Assembly: GCF_014874065.1 (NCBI RefSeq)
Contig: NZ_JADBEE010000001.1
Span: 2,108,001-2,172,000, forward strand
Direction: 5' to 3'
From: Nesterenkonia halotolerans
GTDB taxonomy: Bacteria; Actinomycetota; Actinomycetes; Actinomycetales; Micrococcaceae
DNA length: 64,000 nucleotides
In this document: piece after piece, positions 16,793 to 25,342 of the stretch
Layout of the letters: every line of letters begins with the position of its first letter
Position numbering within the stretch: the stretch's first letter is position 1
Translations under genes and position numbers: made by a program
Notes under the pieces: model-generated
Told to the model about the DNA's origin: nothing
Database searches by the model: none
Seen by the model: the letters and a program-made list of their open reading frames with translations, nothing else

Positions 16793-17050
16793 TCATAAGT
16801 GGAACAGCCGATTGTTCTCCTGAGCCCACTGTTCGAAAGTCCGGGCAGGATGAGCCGTCACACGCTCCACGGTGTCCTCGACCGAACTGGCACCTTCAGG
16901 CGGGCGGGTTGCGAGTTCGGTGCCGAACGGAACGTAGTCGTCCCCCATTCCGTGGGAAGCAAGGCGTTCCTGCTCCAGATCTTCGGGGCAGTTGCTTATG
17001 TCTCGATTTAGATGCGGTTTGCCTCGCCGTCGTGGTGTCGTAGTCCAAAG
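16793..17050 (-). pseudogene. NmrA-like/NAD(P)-binding protein, C-terminal remnant
   Basis: A minus-strand frame ending at TGA 16793-16795 reads NCPEDLEQERLASHGMGDDY, then TRPPEGASSVEDTVERVT and a terminal HPARTFEQWAQENNRLF. This is the typical ending of NmrA-type NAD(P)H-binding proteins (…RTFEEWA…). The Rossmann half is missing: upstream the frame runs into the MerR gene. Only about 70 family-like codons remain and no start is available, so it is a 5'-deleted gene. Confidence 0.6.
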
Positions 17051-17052
17051 AC

Positions 17053-17844
17053 TCAGGCACTTTGGTCGCTTCGTCGTCGAGGCAGATTCTCCACATGATT
17101 CCGGAGGGCGTTGGCGGCGAACTGTGCAGCGGCTTTGCTTCCAAAGCTCTTGTGGAAGCCAGGATCCGTCTCGTACTGCCCTGCCATGCCCCGGACCATT
17201 GCCGCGGAATTTTCAGCGTCGCCAGCATGGACTGGCGTTCCCGGGATGCTGGCGAACCAGGCCATGTGCACCGAGGCCTGGTCTTGAGCGATTGACGAAT
17301 CCGGTCGGTAGCCTTGTTCTTGGAGTTCGCGCCAGCGTTCGAGGAGGGCTTGAGTGTCGGCCTTCCACTCACGTTGCTGTTGGATCGATTTGCTGTGCCA
17401 CCACTGGTTCGACGCGTCGAAGGCTTCGCGTCCCCAACGCGCCACAACTTCACTCTCGTATCGATCGTTGAAACCCTGGAGCATCACATCCATCCGTGGC
17501 TCGAGGCCCTGTTTTCGCATCGCCAGTGTGTGCTCGACGGCTTCGATGCGACGGTCCAGGGTCTGCCGGTCTGCAGCCAGCTGCTGCAGATGCGCTCGGA
17601 GGGCTAGAACTTCGGCATCGGGTGTCTCGGTCACACCCAGGGCCGCCGCAATTTCGGGAAGAGCCATGCCTGTGTCACGAAGGAGCAAAATCCGTTGCAG
17701 TCGACCCACCGCGTCTGGACCGTAGTAGCGGTAGCCATTGGGCCCAATTCGGTCGGGCTCGAGCAACCCAATGTGGTGATAGTGCCGCAGAGTGCGTCCA
17801 CTGATCCCCGCGCGTTCAGCCAGCTGCTTGACCGTCCATTCCAT
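17053..17844 (-). CDS. MerR-family regulator with TipAS-like domain
   Basis: 263 residues. Residues 1-70 are a MerR helix-turn-helix (MEWTVKQLAERAGISGRTLR, then GLLEPDRIGPNGYRYYG). Residues 75-115 are the dimerising coiled coil. The C-terminal 140 residues (GFNDRYESEVVARWG, ASNQWWHSKSIQQQREW, GMAGQYETDPGFHKSFG) match TipA antibiotic-sensing domains, which in TipAL bind thiopeptides. It should be a drug- or metabolite-responsive transcription activator. A DUF2268 gene lies 30 bp upstream on the same strand, so the two are probably co-transcribed and functionally linked. Confidence 0.9.
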   Translation of the reverse strand: MEWTVKQLAERAGISGRTLRHYHHIGLLEPDRIGPNGYRYYGPDAVGRLQRILLLRDTGMALPEIAAALGVTETPDAEVLALRAHLQQLAADRQTLDRRIEAVEHTLAMRKQGLEPRMDVMLQGFNDRYESEVVARWGREAFDASNQWWHSKSIQQQREWKADTQALLERWRELQEQGYRPDSSIAQDQASVHMAWFASIPGTPVHAGDAENSAAMVRGMAGQYETDPGFHKSFGSKAAAQFAANALRNHVENLPRRRSDQSA

Positions 17845-17874
17845 ACCAGGCTCCTGATGTTCTAGGTGGGTTGT

Positions 17875-18783
17875 TCAGCTAGTCGTCGTGGGCGGAATAT
17901 CGAGGTATCTCAGGGCGATGTCCAGGATTTTGGTTGCTGGTGTGTGGAGGTTCTGCGCCGACGTGCCTCCGGTGGCCTGAAGATAGGTATGGACGAGTCT
18001 CGCGCCGGCGGCGTATCCAGCCCCAGTTGGGAGCCCGACGGGCTCACCGCCAAACATGCGGGCGGTGGCATCCCCAAGGACCCAGGCGCCGAAATTCTGC
18101 ATCCCCGTGACGTCGAGCCCTGTGATGACCTTCGCCAGCACGTCGTCGTCGGAGCGGGTGGCTTCGGCGACGAAGTGGGTGTAGCCCACAGCGCCGAAGA
18201 GTTCTGCGGCGAAGACATCGGCCAGGCCCTCCGAGATGACGTGCTCGCCGACCGTCACGGTGGCAGGGTCCCAGGCTATGCCCCCGGGGGAGTAGCGGAG
18301 ATTGTGGTGGAGCTCGTGGACCGCGATGGCTTCAAGGCGGTCGAGGACCTGCAGGGTGGGCCAGACGGTGATGGCAATGTATCCGCTGATTCCGCCGAAG
18401 CCCGAGAGTCCTTGGACCTCGTTGAGGAAGTGCTTGTTGTTCGGGTCCCCCAGTACGAGCAGGACTTTCAGATCTGGCACTCTGATCTTGGGATCGGCGG
18501 ATCTCAAGGCTGCGACTCCGACGTCGAGGGACTTGGCGATGCGGTTCCACGCGTCAGCGGCCACGAGTGTGTCCAGTCCTTCGCGCAGTCGATCCGAGGA
18601 GTCATCCCAAGGGAACCCGAAGTTTTGCCGGTGCACCTCGGTCATATCGACCCCGCCAGGGATGAAGTGGTACATCCCTGCCATCGGGGCCCACATCTCG
18701 CGCACGTGTTCAGCGCGAAGCCCGGGATCCGCGTTGAGAATCTTTGTCATCGCGGGGGCGCTGTCGATAAATGAAATGGTCAT
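17875..18783 (-). CDS. DUF2268 putative Zn-dependent protease
   Basis: 302 residues. The zinc site HELHH is in EAIAVHELHHNLRYSP near the middle, with a downstream Glu in VISEGLADVFAAELFG as the probable third ligand, as in YjaZ-like DUF2268 proteins. The family is predicted to be cytosolic metallopeptidases. It heads an apparent operon with the TipAS-type MerR regulator. ATG at 18783 is unambiguous. The substrate is unknown. Confidence 0.85.
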   Translation of the reverse strand: MTISFIDSAPAMTKILNADPGLRAEHVREMWAPMAGMYHFIPGGVDMTEVHRQNFGFPWDDSSDRLREGLDTLVAADAWNRIAKSLDVGVAALRSADPKIRVPDLKVLLVLGDPNNKHFLNEVQGLSGFGGISGYIAITVWPTLQVLDRLEAIAVHELHHNLRYSPGGIAWDPATVTVGEHVISEGLADVFAAELFGAVGYTHFVAEATRSDDDVLAKVITGLDVTGMQNFGAWVLGDATARMFGGEPVGLPTGAGYAAGARLVHTYLQATGGTSAQNLHTPATKILDIALRYLDIPPTTTS

Positions 18784-18882
18784 AGCGCTTGACTCTAAGC
18801 ATTGCCGTTACGTCAAGGTCAACTTCCGCGTGTGAAATTTCTGGTGCGGTACTGCGCAGATCCGAAGAGGTAGACCTCTTAG

Positions 18883-19605
18883 TTATTTCATTGTTCTGTC
18901 GCGCAGCAAGTCGGCGGTCCGAGTTGACGTTCGGCGCGGAAGGGCTGACGCGATATCGGATTCAAGGATCGACATGTAATGCACGTCGATCCACCGCTCC
19001 TCGAATCGCAACGCGTCCCGACCGGTTCCCTTGTGGGTGAAGCCGACCTTCTCGTAGACGTGTCGTGCGCGTGGGTTGAAATCGTAGACCTCCAGCGAGA
19101 TCCGATGCAGACCTAGTGATTGCAGTCCATACCGGATGATCATCCTCGTTGCCTCGGTGCCGAGCCCTTTCCCGTGTCCCTCTGGGCCGATGAGGGTCCG
19201 GAAGCCGCAGGACCGGTTCTCTTCGTGCGAGTCTTTGAGAACTACCTCACCGACCATGGCGCCGGTCTTCTGCTCGATCACGGCGAGCACTAGTCGGTCG
19301 TCTGCGGTGCTCCACGGTTCGTAGATCGGCCGAAGGGATCCCATGGACCAGGGTGATTGTTGCGGGGTGCTTGAATGCACCGAGCCAGTCAGCACAGCGA
19401 TTTCGGGATCTTGAATCAGCCGGTGGATCACCTCGGCGTCCTGACCCTGGATCGGGCGCAGACGGACCAGGTGTCCTTCGAGTGTGGGTTTGTGGCTGAA
19501 GATGGTGTCCAGAGTCTCGCGAACAACGCTTCTACGGTCTAAAGATCGTGGCCTTCTCCGAGATGATCCTGGACGAACTGCTGCGTCAGACGGGGGAGTT
19601 CCCAC
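18883..19605 (-). CDS. GNAT family N-acetyltransferase (copy 2)
   Basis: Near-duplicate of the product at 8085-8651, with motif A GHGKGLGTEATRM and motif B LEVYDFNPRARHVYEKVGF. Similarity begins at position 19512, where the GTG start of copy 1 is replaced by CTG. The only standard in-frame start upstream is GTG at 19605, inside the 3' end of the AlbA_2 gene (67-bp overlap), which would add about 31 unrelated residues. The C-terminus is also different, with a basic tail (SALPRRTSTRTADLL). So both ends were changed on copying. It may be expressed by coupling to the upstream gene, may use CTG, or may be silent. Confidence 0.78.
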   Translation of the reverse strand: MGTPPSDAAVRPGSSRRRPRSLDRRSVVRETLDTIFSHKPTLEGHLVRLRPIQGQDAEVIHRLIQDPEIAVLTGSVHSSTPQQSPWSMGSLRPIYEPWSTADDRLVLAVIEQKTGAMVGEVVLKDSHEENRSCGFRTLIGPEGHGKGLGTEATRMIIRYGLQSLGLHRISLEVYDFNPRARHVYEKVGFTHKGTGRDALRFEERWIDVHYMSILESDIASALPRRTSTRTADLLRDRTMK

Positions 19606-21113
19606 CAGTGGCCGCCATACCCGTAGGACTCGCGTTTTGCGACCTTGAAAACGGTCAGAATCGCTTCCGCGATCTCGGCGTCGGTTCCATCAGGAAACAT
19701 CTGCTTTCGGGCGTCTGCATCACTCCCGAGGAGCACAAACGCGGGGTCTGACCGGTACTGATTCATCGACGATGACGCGGGGTAAGCGCCACCATTGTCC
19801 TCCGGGTCGTTCTCGATTATCACGCAGTACAGGATGTCGAACTGGCATAGTGAGTTGAAGAGAACGTCATCGTCTGCCAACTTATTCGCGATGGGAATGG
19901 CGCTGTCCGGCAAGTCCGGACGAAGGAACGAATGCTCACTCATGAGCTGCCTAGCCGCCGTGATCATCATGCTGCCGTTGTCCTTCGGAAACAGACCCTC
20001 TCGGCTAGCGGCGACTTGACCGTGTCTAATCCAAGAGGCATAGACATAGGAGCCATATGGGTCCGCATACGGTTGCAGAACCAGGTCTTTGATGATCGCC
20101 CACTGCTTCTGCCGGACAGCCAAACTGCCTAGCACATAGAGGCGGTTGACGATCTCCAGGCGCTGCACGGCCTGAGAACTTGTCAGGGGGGTATAAGTCT
20201 CGACCAGGCCACTCAGGACCTTCCGCAGCAAGTCGTAGCGCTCGTAGTACATAGCCTGCGCCGCAACGCATGTGACCTTATTAAGGATCGATTCGCGACC
20301 ATGATCATCAGATGAGGACAGCACAGACAGCGCTTGGCCGGTGAACTGACTCAGCCGGAGGTCTTTCCCGGCCTCTAAATACGTGACCACGGTTTCAGTG
20401 AACGCCGCATCTGACATCTCCGTGGTCAATGGAAGTAGGGAGCCAGAACCGAGAGAGACTCCCCCCTCACGCAGGGCCGTCGCAAGATCTTGAATGATTG
20501 AATCGACTGTGGAACGGGCGTCTTCCCTGATGCGACGATCACGCTCGGCTAGGAGAGTGTTCCAATGCGCATGTCGCAGCGGAACATTTCTTGCTCCTTC
20601 GCGCAGCCATAGTTCACCCGGTTGGAATACCACTTTCTGATTCTTAGGATTGTTCCTGTCAGGATACTGAGCAAGCTTGGAAAACGGGATCGGTAATCCA
20701 TCACGCGGATGCTCGAGGTAGATAAGCACCACTTCGTGGTCGTCTATCTCGTGAATCGCGGGGATAACACTAAATTGGCCGTCGATGTAGCCTCGGACGA
20801 GATCGTGGAGTCTCGCGCTGTCATAGGAAGCTCGGTCTTTAATTGAGCCTACCGGCAAGGCAAGCTCACCCTGGTCCGATACGCCTACCAGAATGTAGCC
20901 ACCTGGGAAGGTGTTGAGGATGGCAACAGCATCTTTTACGAATTTTAACTTAGCTTCCGGATCGCCTAGATTGAGATCTTTTTTGAACTCAAGGTGCGTC
21001 TCCTCAGGGAAGGTAAGCAGCTCGACTAGTTTCTCCCTATCCGTGCGCCCCTCCACGATGACCACTCCGCGTGCGTGTCCATTCGATTCGCTGCCTGTGT
21101 TGGTACCTGTCAT
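19539..21113 (-). CDS. AlbA_2/Schlafen-type ATP-binding domain protein
   Basis: About 524 residues from ATG at 21113 (GGCGGGAACGGG upstream; an ATG at 21131 has no site). Residues about 35-180 carry the AlbA_2 (Schlafen AAA_4-like) pattern: THLEFKKDLNLGDPE, then LNTFPGGYILVGVSDQGE and VVLIYLEHPRDGLPIPF. The remaining 340 residues are mostly helical and unrecognised. Such proteins occur in bacterial regulators and in several defence loci; some act as nucleases or RNA-binding sensors. It lies in a cluster of unknown genes near Gabija, so a defence role is plausible but unproved. Confidence 0.8.
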   Translation of the reverse strand: MTGTNTGSESNGHARGVVIVEGRTDREKLVELLTFPEETHLEFKKDLNLGDPEAKLKFVKDAVAILNTFPGGYILVGVSDQGELALPVGSIKDRASYDSARLHDLVRGYIDGQFSVIPAIHEIDDHEVVLIYLEHPRDGLPIPFSKLAQYPDRNNPKNQKVVFQPGELWLREGARNVPLRHAHWNTLLAERDRRIREDARSTVDSIIQDLATALREGGVSLGSGSLLPLTTEMSDAAFTETVVTYLEAGKDLRLSQFTGQALSVLSSSDDHGRESILNKVTCVAAQAMYYERYDLLRKVLSGLVETYTPLTSSQAVQRLEIVNRLYVLGSLAVRQKQWAIIKDLVLQPYADPYGSYVYASWIRHGQVAASREGLFPKDNGSMMITAARQLMSEHSFLRPDLPDSAIPIANKLADDDVLFNSLCQFDILYCVIIENDPEDNGGAYPASSSMNQYRSDPAFVLLGSDADARKQMFPDGTDAEIAEAILTVFKVAKRESYGYGGHWWELPRLTQQFVQDHLGEGHDL

Positions 21114-21193
21114 AGCCCGTTCCCGCCTCATGTGCTCTGAGCACCTTTGCGGGCTCCAGAGCGCTCGTTGATGCCTGTGATTGATGCTAAGGG

Positions 21194-21583
21194 CTAGTTA
21201 CTGGCCGCTGCGGCTCCCTGACGGGCCCTTAGTGCCGCGTCGATGGCATTTACGGAGTCCCGGCGGATCTGTGAGTATCGGCCTGCCCCGGTCTCGTCGG
21301 GGTTGAAATGGCCCTGGTGGGAGGTCTCCTCGAGAAGGTGCTGTTGCTCGATGACCTGGTCGACGTCTGCCAGGTACAGGAATGCCCGGTAGCGGCTCAT
21401 ATAGGGCTCCCGATTCAGCGTCATCCGCCAGCCGCCATCGGAGACCAGGGCAATCTCATTGCCGGTGGTGTTCTCGCGCCAGTGGTGGCCGGTGCGGTCT
21501 TCGTCGAGGATCTCGATAGTTTTGGAATACCGAGTGAACCAGTCCTCGAACCAGCCGTTTCGGCCGGTGTTCATCCATGCCAT
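21194..21583 (-). CDS. hypothetical protein
   Basis: 129 residues with a good ribosome site (GGGAGCTAACCC before ATG 21583). The sequence is rich in Trp, Tyr and Arg (NGWFEDWFTRYSKTIEIL, EIALVSDGGWRMTLNREPY, RYRAFLYLADVDQVIEQQ) and looks like a compact soluble domain. No family recognised. It precedes the AlbA_2 gene by 80 bp on the same strand and may belong to the same unit. Confidence 0.65.
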   Translation of the reverse strand: MAWMNTGRNGWFEDWFTRYSKTIEILDEDRTGHHWRENTTGNEIALVSDGGWRMTLNREPYMSRYRAFLYLADVDQVIEQQHLLEETSHQGHFNPDETGAGRYSQIRRDSVNAIDAALRARQGAAAASN

Positions 21584-21852
21584 GGGTTAGCTCCCGTATG
21601 CTCGATGGTCGCGGCGTTAATGTCGCGGTGTGCTGTCATTCCATCACCCGGCACGGACACGCACCAGGACCAGCCTGCCGGTGCATACCAGACTCTCCAA
21701 GAACCCCGGGCGGTTCAGTCATCTGGCCCCGTATCTTGATGCCCTGGTCTCAGGTCGACAAATGTCGAAACAACTCATGCAAGCTCTTGATCTGCACGGT
21801 CGATTCGTCACAAGACCCGACTGCGAAGGAGAGCAGCATTGCCTGGTCTCTC

Positions 21853-23595
21853 TTACTCCTCGCTTGACGCAGAGGAAGAGGGCGGTGCTGCCGGTTCGGC
21901 GCTGACGGCTGCGACGAGTTCGCTGATGTGATTGAGGGCGCCGGTCAATTGCTCCACTACGTGAACGAAAGACGGCCAGGGCGAGAGTCCGTCGATTCCC
22001 AGTCGCTCTCGTGCTCCGGCGGCTTTGGCCCCACCGAGGTGAGCCACTCCTCCCGCCGAACGATACGTCTGTAGTGCCTTAAAGGGCTCAACTGCGTCTT
22101 CCGTATCGCCGAGGTTCTCGAGGAATCGAACAAGTAAAGCCAATGATCGTTCGCCACTTGCAGCCCCGCCAAGAAAAGTCTTAAGGGGTGCTGGATCGAT
22201 TCCATCGACCATGGCCTTGGCCAACGTCAGAATGGCCGGGCCCAACGACGACGAGTCACGAGTCGTTGGACCGACGAGATGATCGAACTCTTCGCGTGTC
22301 TGAGGGTCCAAAGCTGTCCAAAGTGGTGACCCAATTAGGGTCTGGGTCGCCTCGGCTGCCCGAGACCTGGCGCGATGCAATTCACCAACGGGGTCGGGCG
22401 AGGACGCAGCCTGGTTGAGGAAGTCCCGTCGAAACCGCCCTTCCTCCATCTGTCCTTCGGGCGGCACGTTGTGGGCAACCCAGTGCGACTGTTCTGTTGC
22501 GGGCAAGGAGCCCAGTTCGCACAGGTAGACCTCAATGAGTCCCGCGGTGTTCGTGGAGATGTCGATCCCCCAGAGATCGAGACACTCAAGGCGGCTGGCG
22601 GTCACCCGATAACGACTCGGCTCATCCGCGTACCGGCCTAGAACCTCTCTCGCGAAATACACGGGGGTCAACTGATGCAACTTGGAGTTGTCGTTGTAGT
22701 CGCCCAGTTGTCTAGGGTCGCAGACATGCGTCAGCATGTTCCCGTTGCCGGGATCCACATCGTAAATGAACTCGGCGTAAGTCTGGGACTCGCCGCGTTC
22801 CTCACTGCGGCGGAGGCGAGAGGTTCTCAAGCCTGCGATGAGGTACTTCCCCATAACGTTCGAGAACGCAGGCCGTCCTCCGATGTCGCCATGATGGAGC
22901 GCGACCCAGTCAAAGATTGCGGTGTTGGAACGGAACTGATTATCTACCCGTTCAAAGTCTTCGTGATCGATGGTCGTGGTGTAGTCCACTTGAACGAGGA
23001 GATCTCGACCCGCGTTTGCCAAGAACGTTCGGAGTTCGAGAGCGGCAACTTGGATCCGCCAACTATCCATGCCGACGTCGGTCCGAATCAGTTCCACGTC
23101 CCGTCCCGCAGCATTGAGGTAAGACCAACCGGTAGTTGTTGGGAACGCATCCCAGTACCAGAGAAACGTGGGCGTGATCTCATAGGTCGGGTCAACACGC
23201 CGGTGATGCTCACGGACTGCCGTGAAGAAAAACAGATCCGGCTGTGCCGGGTCCTCTCCGGTAGTCAACCCGTCGGAAAACCGGCCATCGTTCCAGAGTT
23301 GAATCTCTCCAATCGTGTGCAGACCGGACCACGTAGTAGACCCAAGCACTCGCTCCTCTGCTTCGTGAGCGGCAAGGACAGAGTGGGTTCCCCCGTACAT
23401 GTCGTCCCGGTGAAAGTGCTCCTCGACGGTCAGCCAGCCCGTGGGCTCGGGCGTGACTCTACGGAGCAAGACGATCGGCCAAAGCTCCTGCGGGTACTCG
23501 CCGGGCGGCCGCAACCATCTCGTGGCGAGCGTCGGAATCGCATCGGGGCGACCGTCTCCAGATACCCGTGGCATGTGGGACTTGGGGCCCGTCAC
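21853..23595 (-). CDS. large hypothetical protein, second gene of an unknown pair
   Basis: 580 residues from GTG at 23595, overlapping the stop of the upstream gene as GTGA; an in-frame ATG lies seven codons later. It is acidic and soluble, with many Trp, Tyr and His. Conserved-looking blocks are WLTVEEHFHRDDMYGG, TPTFLWYWDAFPTTTGW, TPVYFAREVLGRYADEPSRY, LDLWGIDISTNTAGLIEVYL and ATEQSHWVAHNVPPEG. I have an impression of similar large uncharacterised bacterial proteins with the YFxxEVLxRY and EQxHW patterns, but I cannot name a family. A C-terminal Ser/Ala/Pro tail is disordered. The overlap shows that the two proteins are made together. Confidence 0.7.
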   Translation of the reverse strand: MTGPKSHMPRVSGDGRPDAIPTLATRWLRPPGEYPQELWPIVLLRRVTPEPTGWLTVEEHFHRDDMYGGTHSVLAAHEAEERVLGSTTWSGLHTIGEIQLWNDGRFSDGLTTGEDPAQPDLFFFTAVREHHRRVDPTYEITPTFLWYWDAFPTTTGWSYLNAAGRDVELIRTDVGMDSWRIQVAALELRTFLANAGRDLLVQVDYTTTIDHEDFERVDNQFRSNTAIFDWVALHHGDIGGRPAFSNVMGKYLIAGLRTSRLRRSEERGESQTYAEFIYDVDPGNGNMLTHVCDPRQLGDYNDNSKLHQLTPVYFAREVLGRYADEPSRYRVTASRLECLDLWGIDISTNTAGLIEVYLCELGSLPATEQSHWVAHNVPPEGQMEEGRFRRDFLNQAASSPDPVGELHRARSRAAEATQTLIGSPLWTALDPQTREEFDHLVGPTTRDSSSLGPAILTLAKAMVDGIDPAPLKTFLGGAASGERSLALLVRFLENLGDTEDAVEPFKALQTYRSAGGVAHLGGAKAAGARERLGIDGLSPWPSFVHVVEQLTGALNHISELVAAVSAEPAAPPSSSASSEE

Positions 23596-24251
23596 GCGCT
23601 CGCCCAGCTTTCGAGGGCCTGCGCGTTCAGACGATTCTGGAAGCGAAGCCGTTTGCCTCTGTTGACGTCCCGGGCGAGGTCGGCGAACTCTAGCGGACTC
23701 GTTCCTGCCCAGTCCTGTTGGATCGCCTCAGCAACGAGTTGCTCAGGGTCAAGAGCATGACCACGGTCACGCATAAAAGTGAGTGCTTGAATCGCCATGG
23801 ATCTCTCCCGGTTATCGATCAGACCCTGGTTCAGGACGGCGAGCGAGGTTATCCCTGCAACCATGGCCTTGACCGCCTTTGAAGCCTCTGGAACGGGAAC
23901 AATCTCGCTACCCCCAAGACGCTCAACATCGTGCGCGGTCACCCAAGGCGCGTGACCTGTGTGGGCCTGGACCACGACGATACTGCTCACTGATTTTTTG
24001 GACTCGATCTCTAACACCTCGCCTAGGTTCAAGCACCAACCGATGACTACCCCGCGGGGTCGAGCCGAGAAACGAGAATGTCGGTTGGAGGTCGTGCCGA
24101 TCGCCACCCCTGAAGACTCCAACCATGGCTGCGCCTCGACCACGCTGGTCGAGGGGGAAATGAGGGAAACTTCCTTACCTCTTGCCCATTTACAGGCTGC
24201 AATGAAAGCTGCACGCAATGGCATATGGGCTTCGACATATGAACGCTGCAT
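23592..24251 (-). CDS. hypothetical protein, first gene of an unknown pair
   Basis: About 219 residues from ATG at 24251; a frame extension to 24314 is possible, but neither start has a strong ribosome site. The N-terminal half has alternating hydrophobic strands (VSLISPSTSVVEAQPWL, ARPRGVVIGWCLNLGEVLEI, SSIVVVQAHTGHAPWV), suggesting an alpha/beta fold. The C-terminal half is helical (AVLNQGLIDNRERSMAI, LALxxLARDVNRGKRLRF-like end). No family recognised. It overlaps the 580-residue gene by four bases. Its promoter faces the divergent HIRAN gene across 122 bp. Confidence 0.68.
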   Translation of the reverse strand: MQRSYVEAHMPLRAAFIAACKWARGKEVSLISPSTSVVEAQPWLESSGVAIGTTSNRHSRFSARPRGVVIGWCLNLGEVLEIESKKSVSSIVVVQAHTGHAPWVTAHDVERLGGSEIVPVPEASKAVKAMVAGITSLAVLNQGLIDNRERSMAIQALTFMRDRGHALDPEQLVAEAIQQDWAGTSPLEFADLARDVNRGKRLRFQNRLNAQALESWASA

Positions 24252-24373
24252 AACTACATCGTAGAGGGATTTCAACCAAGTAGTGCTGGCGCCACAGAAA
24301 CCAGCACAGGCCATCTCCAGGAATCCCAGGGCGCTTCAATCCCAGTGCGGGCCAGATCTGCGATGATCGAGAG

Positions 24374-25189
24374 ATGGGGATCCTAGATCGAATTCTTGGC
24401 CGCTCCCGTGAACAGCCGGCCCCCGACCGGGGCTTCGCTGGTCTCGTCAAACTAAGCGGCACCACGACAATCTGTCGTTCTGCGATGTCTGCACTGGCGG
24501 AGCGCCACGGTATCGCTGATGGCGGCTACCTCGAACTGCCCGGCTCGTTGCAGCGCGAGCCCAACAATGAGGTAGATGCGAACGCCGTGGCCGTCCTGGT
24601 TGAAGCTGAGAGAGTCGGATACCTCCCCGGGTACCTCACCTCAGAAGTCAACATCCCAATAGATGGCTCACGCACGGTCCGCGTCCAAATCTTCACGGAG
24701 TTGGCGCCTAAGGGGCTTCGGGCCGAGGCGTGGGCGTGGCTCGGCTCAGAGCAACCGCAGTGGGAATGGACGGAAACGAAGAGGCCGCCGATGTCCTCCA
24801 AGGCGAAGGCTGAGGCCAGTCACGTCCAAAGCAGCAACATGGTTCGCGATGCACTGGCCAGCGGTGGCGACCGGGCTGCGCAGTTCGAGGTGGGCATGGT
24901 CAAAGGCGTGCACTATCTCGAACTCGTTGAGCCGATTAAACAACTCAAGCGCGAAGGGCGCCTGGAGGAAGCGCTAGTCCTCTGCTGCGCCGCAATTGAA
25001 GGAGCGGAAGGTGAACGTGACGGCCGAGCGCCGGCACCTTGGTATACCGAGCAGGCGGCGATCATCCTCCGAAAGCTCGGTCGCCGCGACGAGGAGCTTG
25101 TTGTACTGAAACGTTGGCTCGCAGTGTGCCCGCCGCAGTTCCGTAAGGATAGTCGTATCGCAGAGCGGCTCGCGAAGCTTGGCGGATGA
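24374..25189 (+). CDS. HIRAN-domain protein
   Basis: 271 residues. Residues about 15-110 resemble a HIRAN domain: SLQREPNNEVDANAVAVLVE followed by ERVGYLPGYLTSEV, the usual R-E-P-x-N-x-x-D-x-N-A-V ... V-G-Y-L pattern that binds damaged or 3'-ended DNA. The C-terminal part (LEEALVLCCAAIEGAEGE, IILRKLGRRDEELVVLKRW) looks like a short TPR-like helical repeat. Such solo HIRAN proteins are common next to mobile and defence genes. It is divergent from the unknown two-gene pair. Confidence 0.78.
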   Translation: MGILDRILGRSREQPAPDRGFAGLVKLSGTTTICRSAMSALAERHGIADGGYLELPGSLQREPNNEVDANAVAVLVEAERVGYLPGYLTSEVNIPIDGSRTVRVQIFTELAPKGLRAEAWAWLGSEQPQWEWTETKRPPMSSKAKAEASHVQSSNMVRDALASGGDRAAQFEVGMVKGVHYLELVEPIKQLKREGRLEEALVLCCAAIEGAEGERDGRAPAPWYTEQAAIILRKLGRRDEELVVLKRWLAVCPPQFRKDSRIAERLAKLGG

Positions 25190-25342
25190 TGTGTGAGGGC
25201 TCGTGCCGGCCGCCGAAAGATCCATGATCGGGGTATCTAGGAGAAGGGCGGCAGGGTGCAATAGGTGCTGCCGTCCGCCCACCCGGCCAGCCAATACTGA
25301 GCTGCGGTGCAGGCCGGTCACGGCACCGCCCGGCATGTTCGA

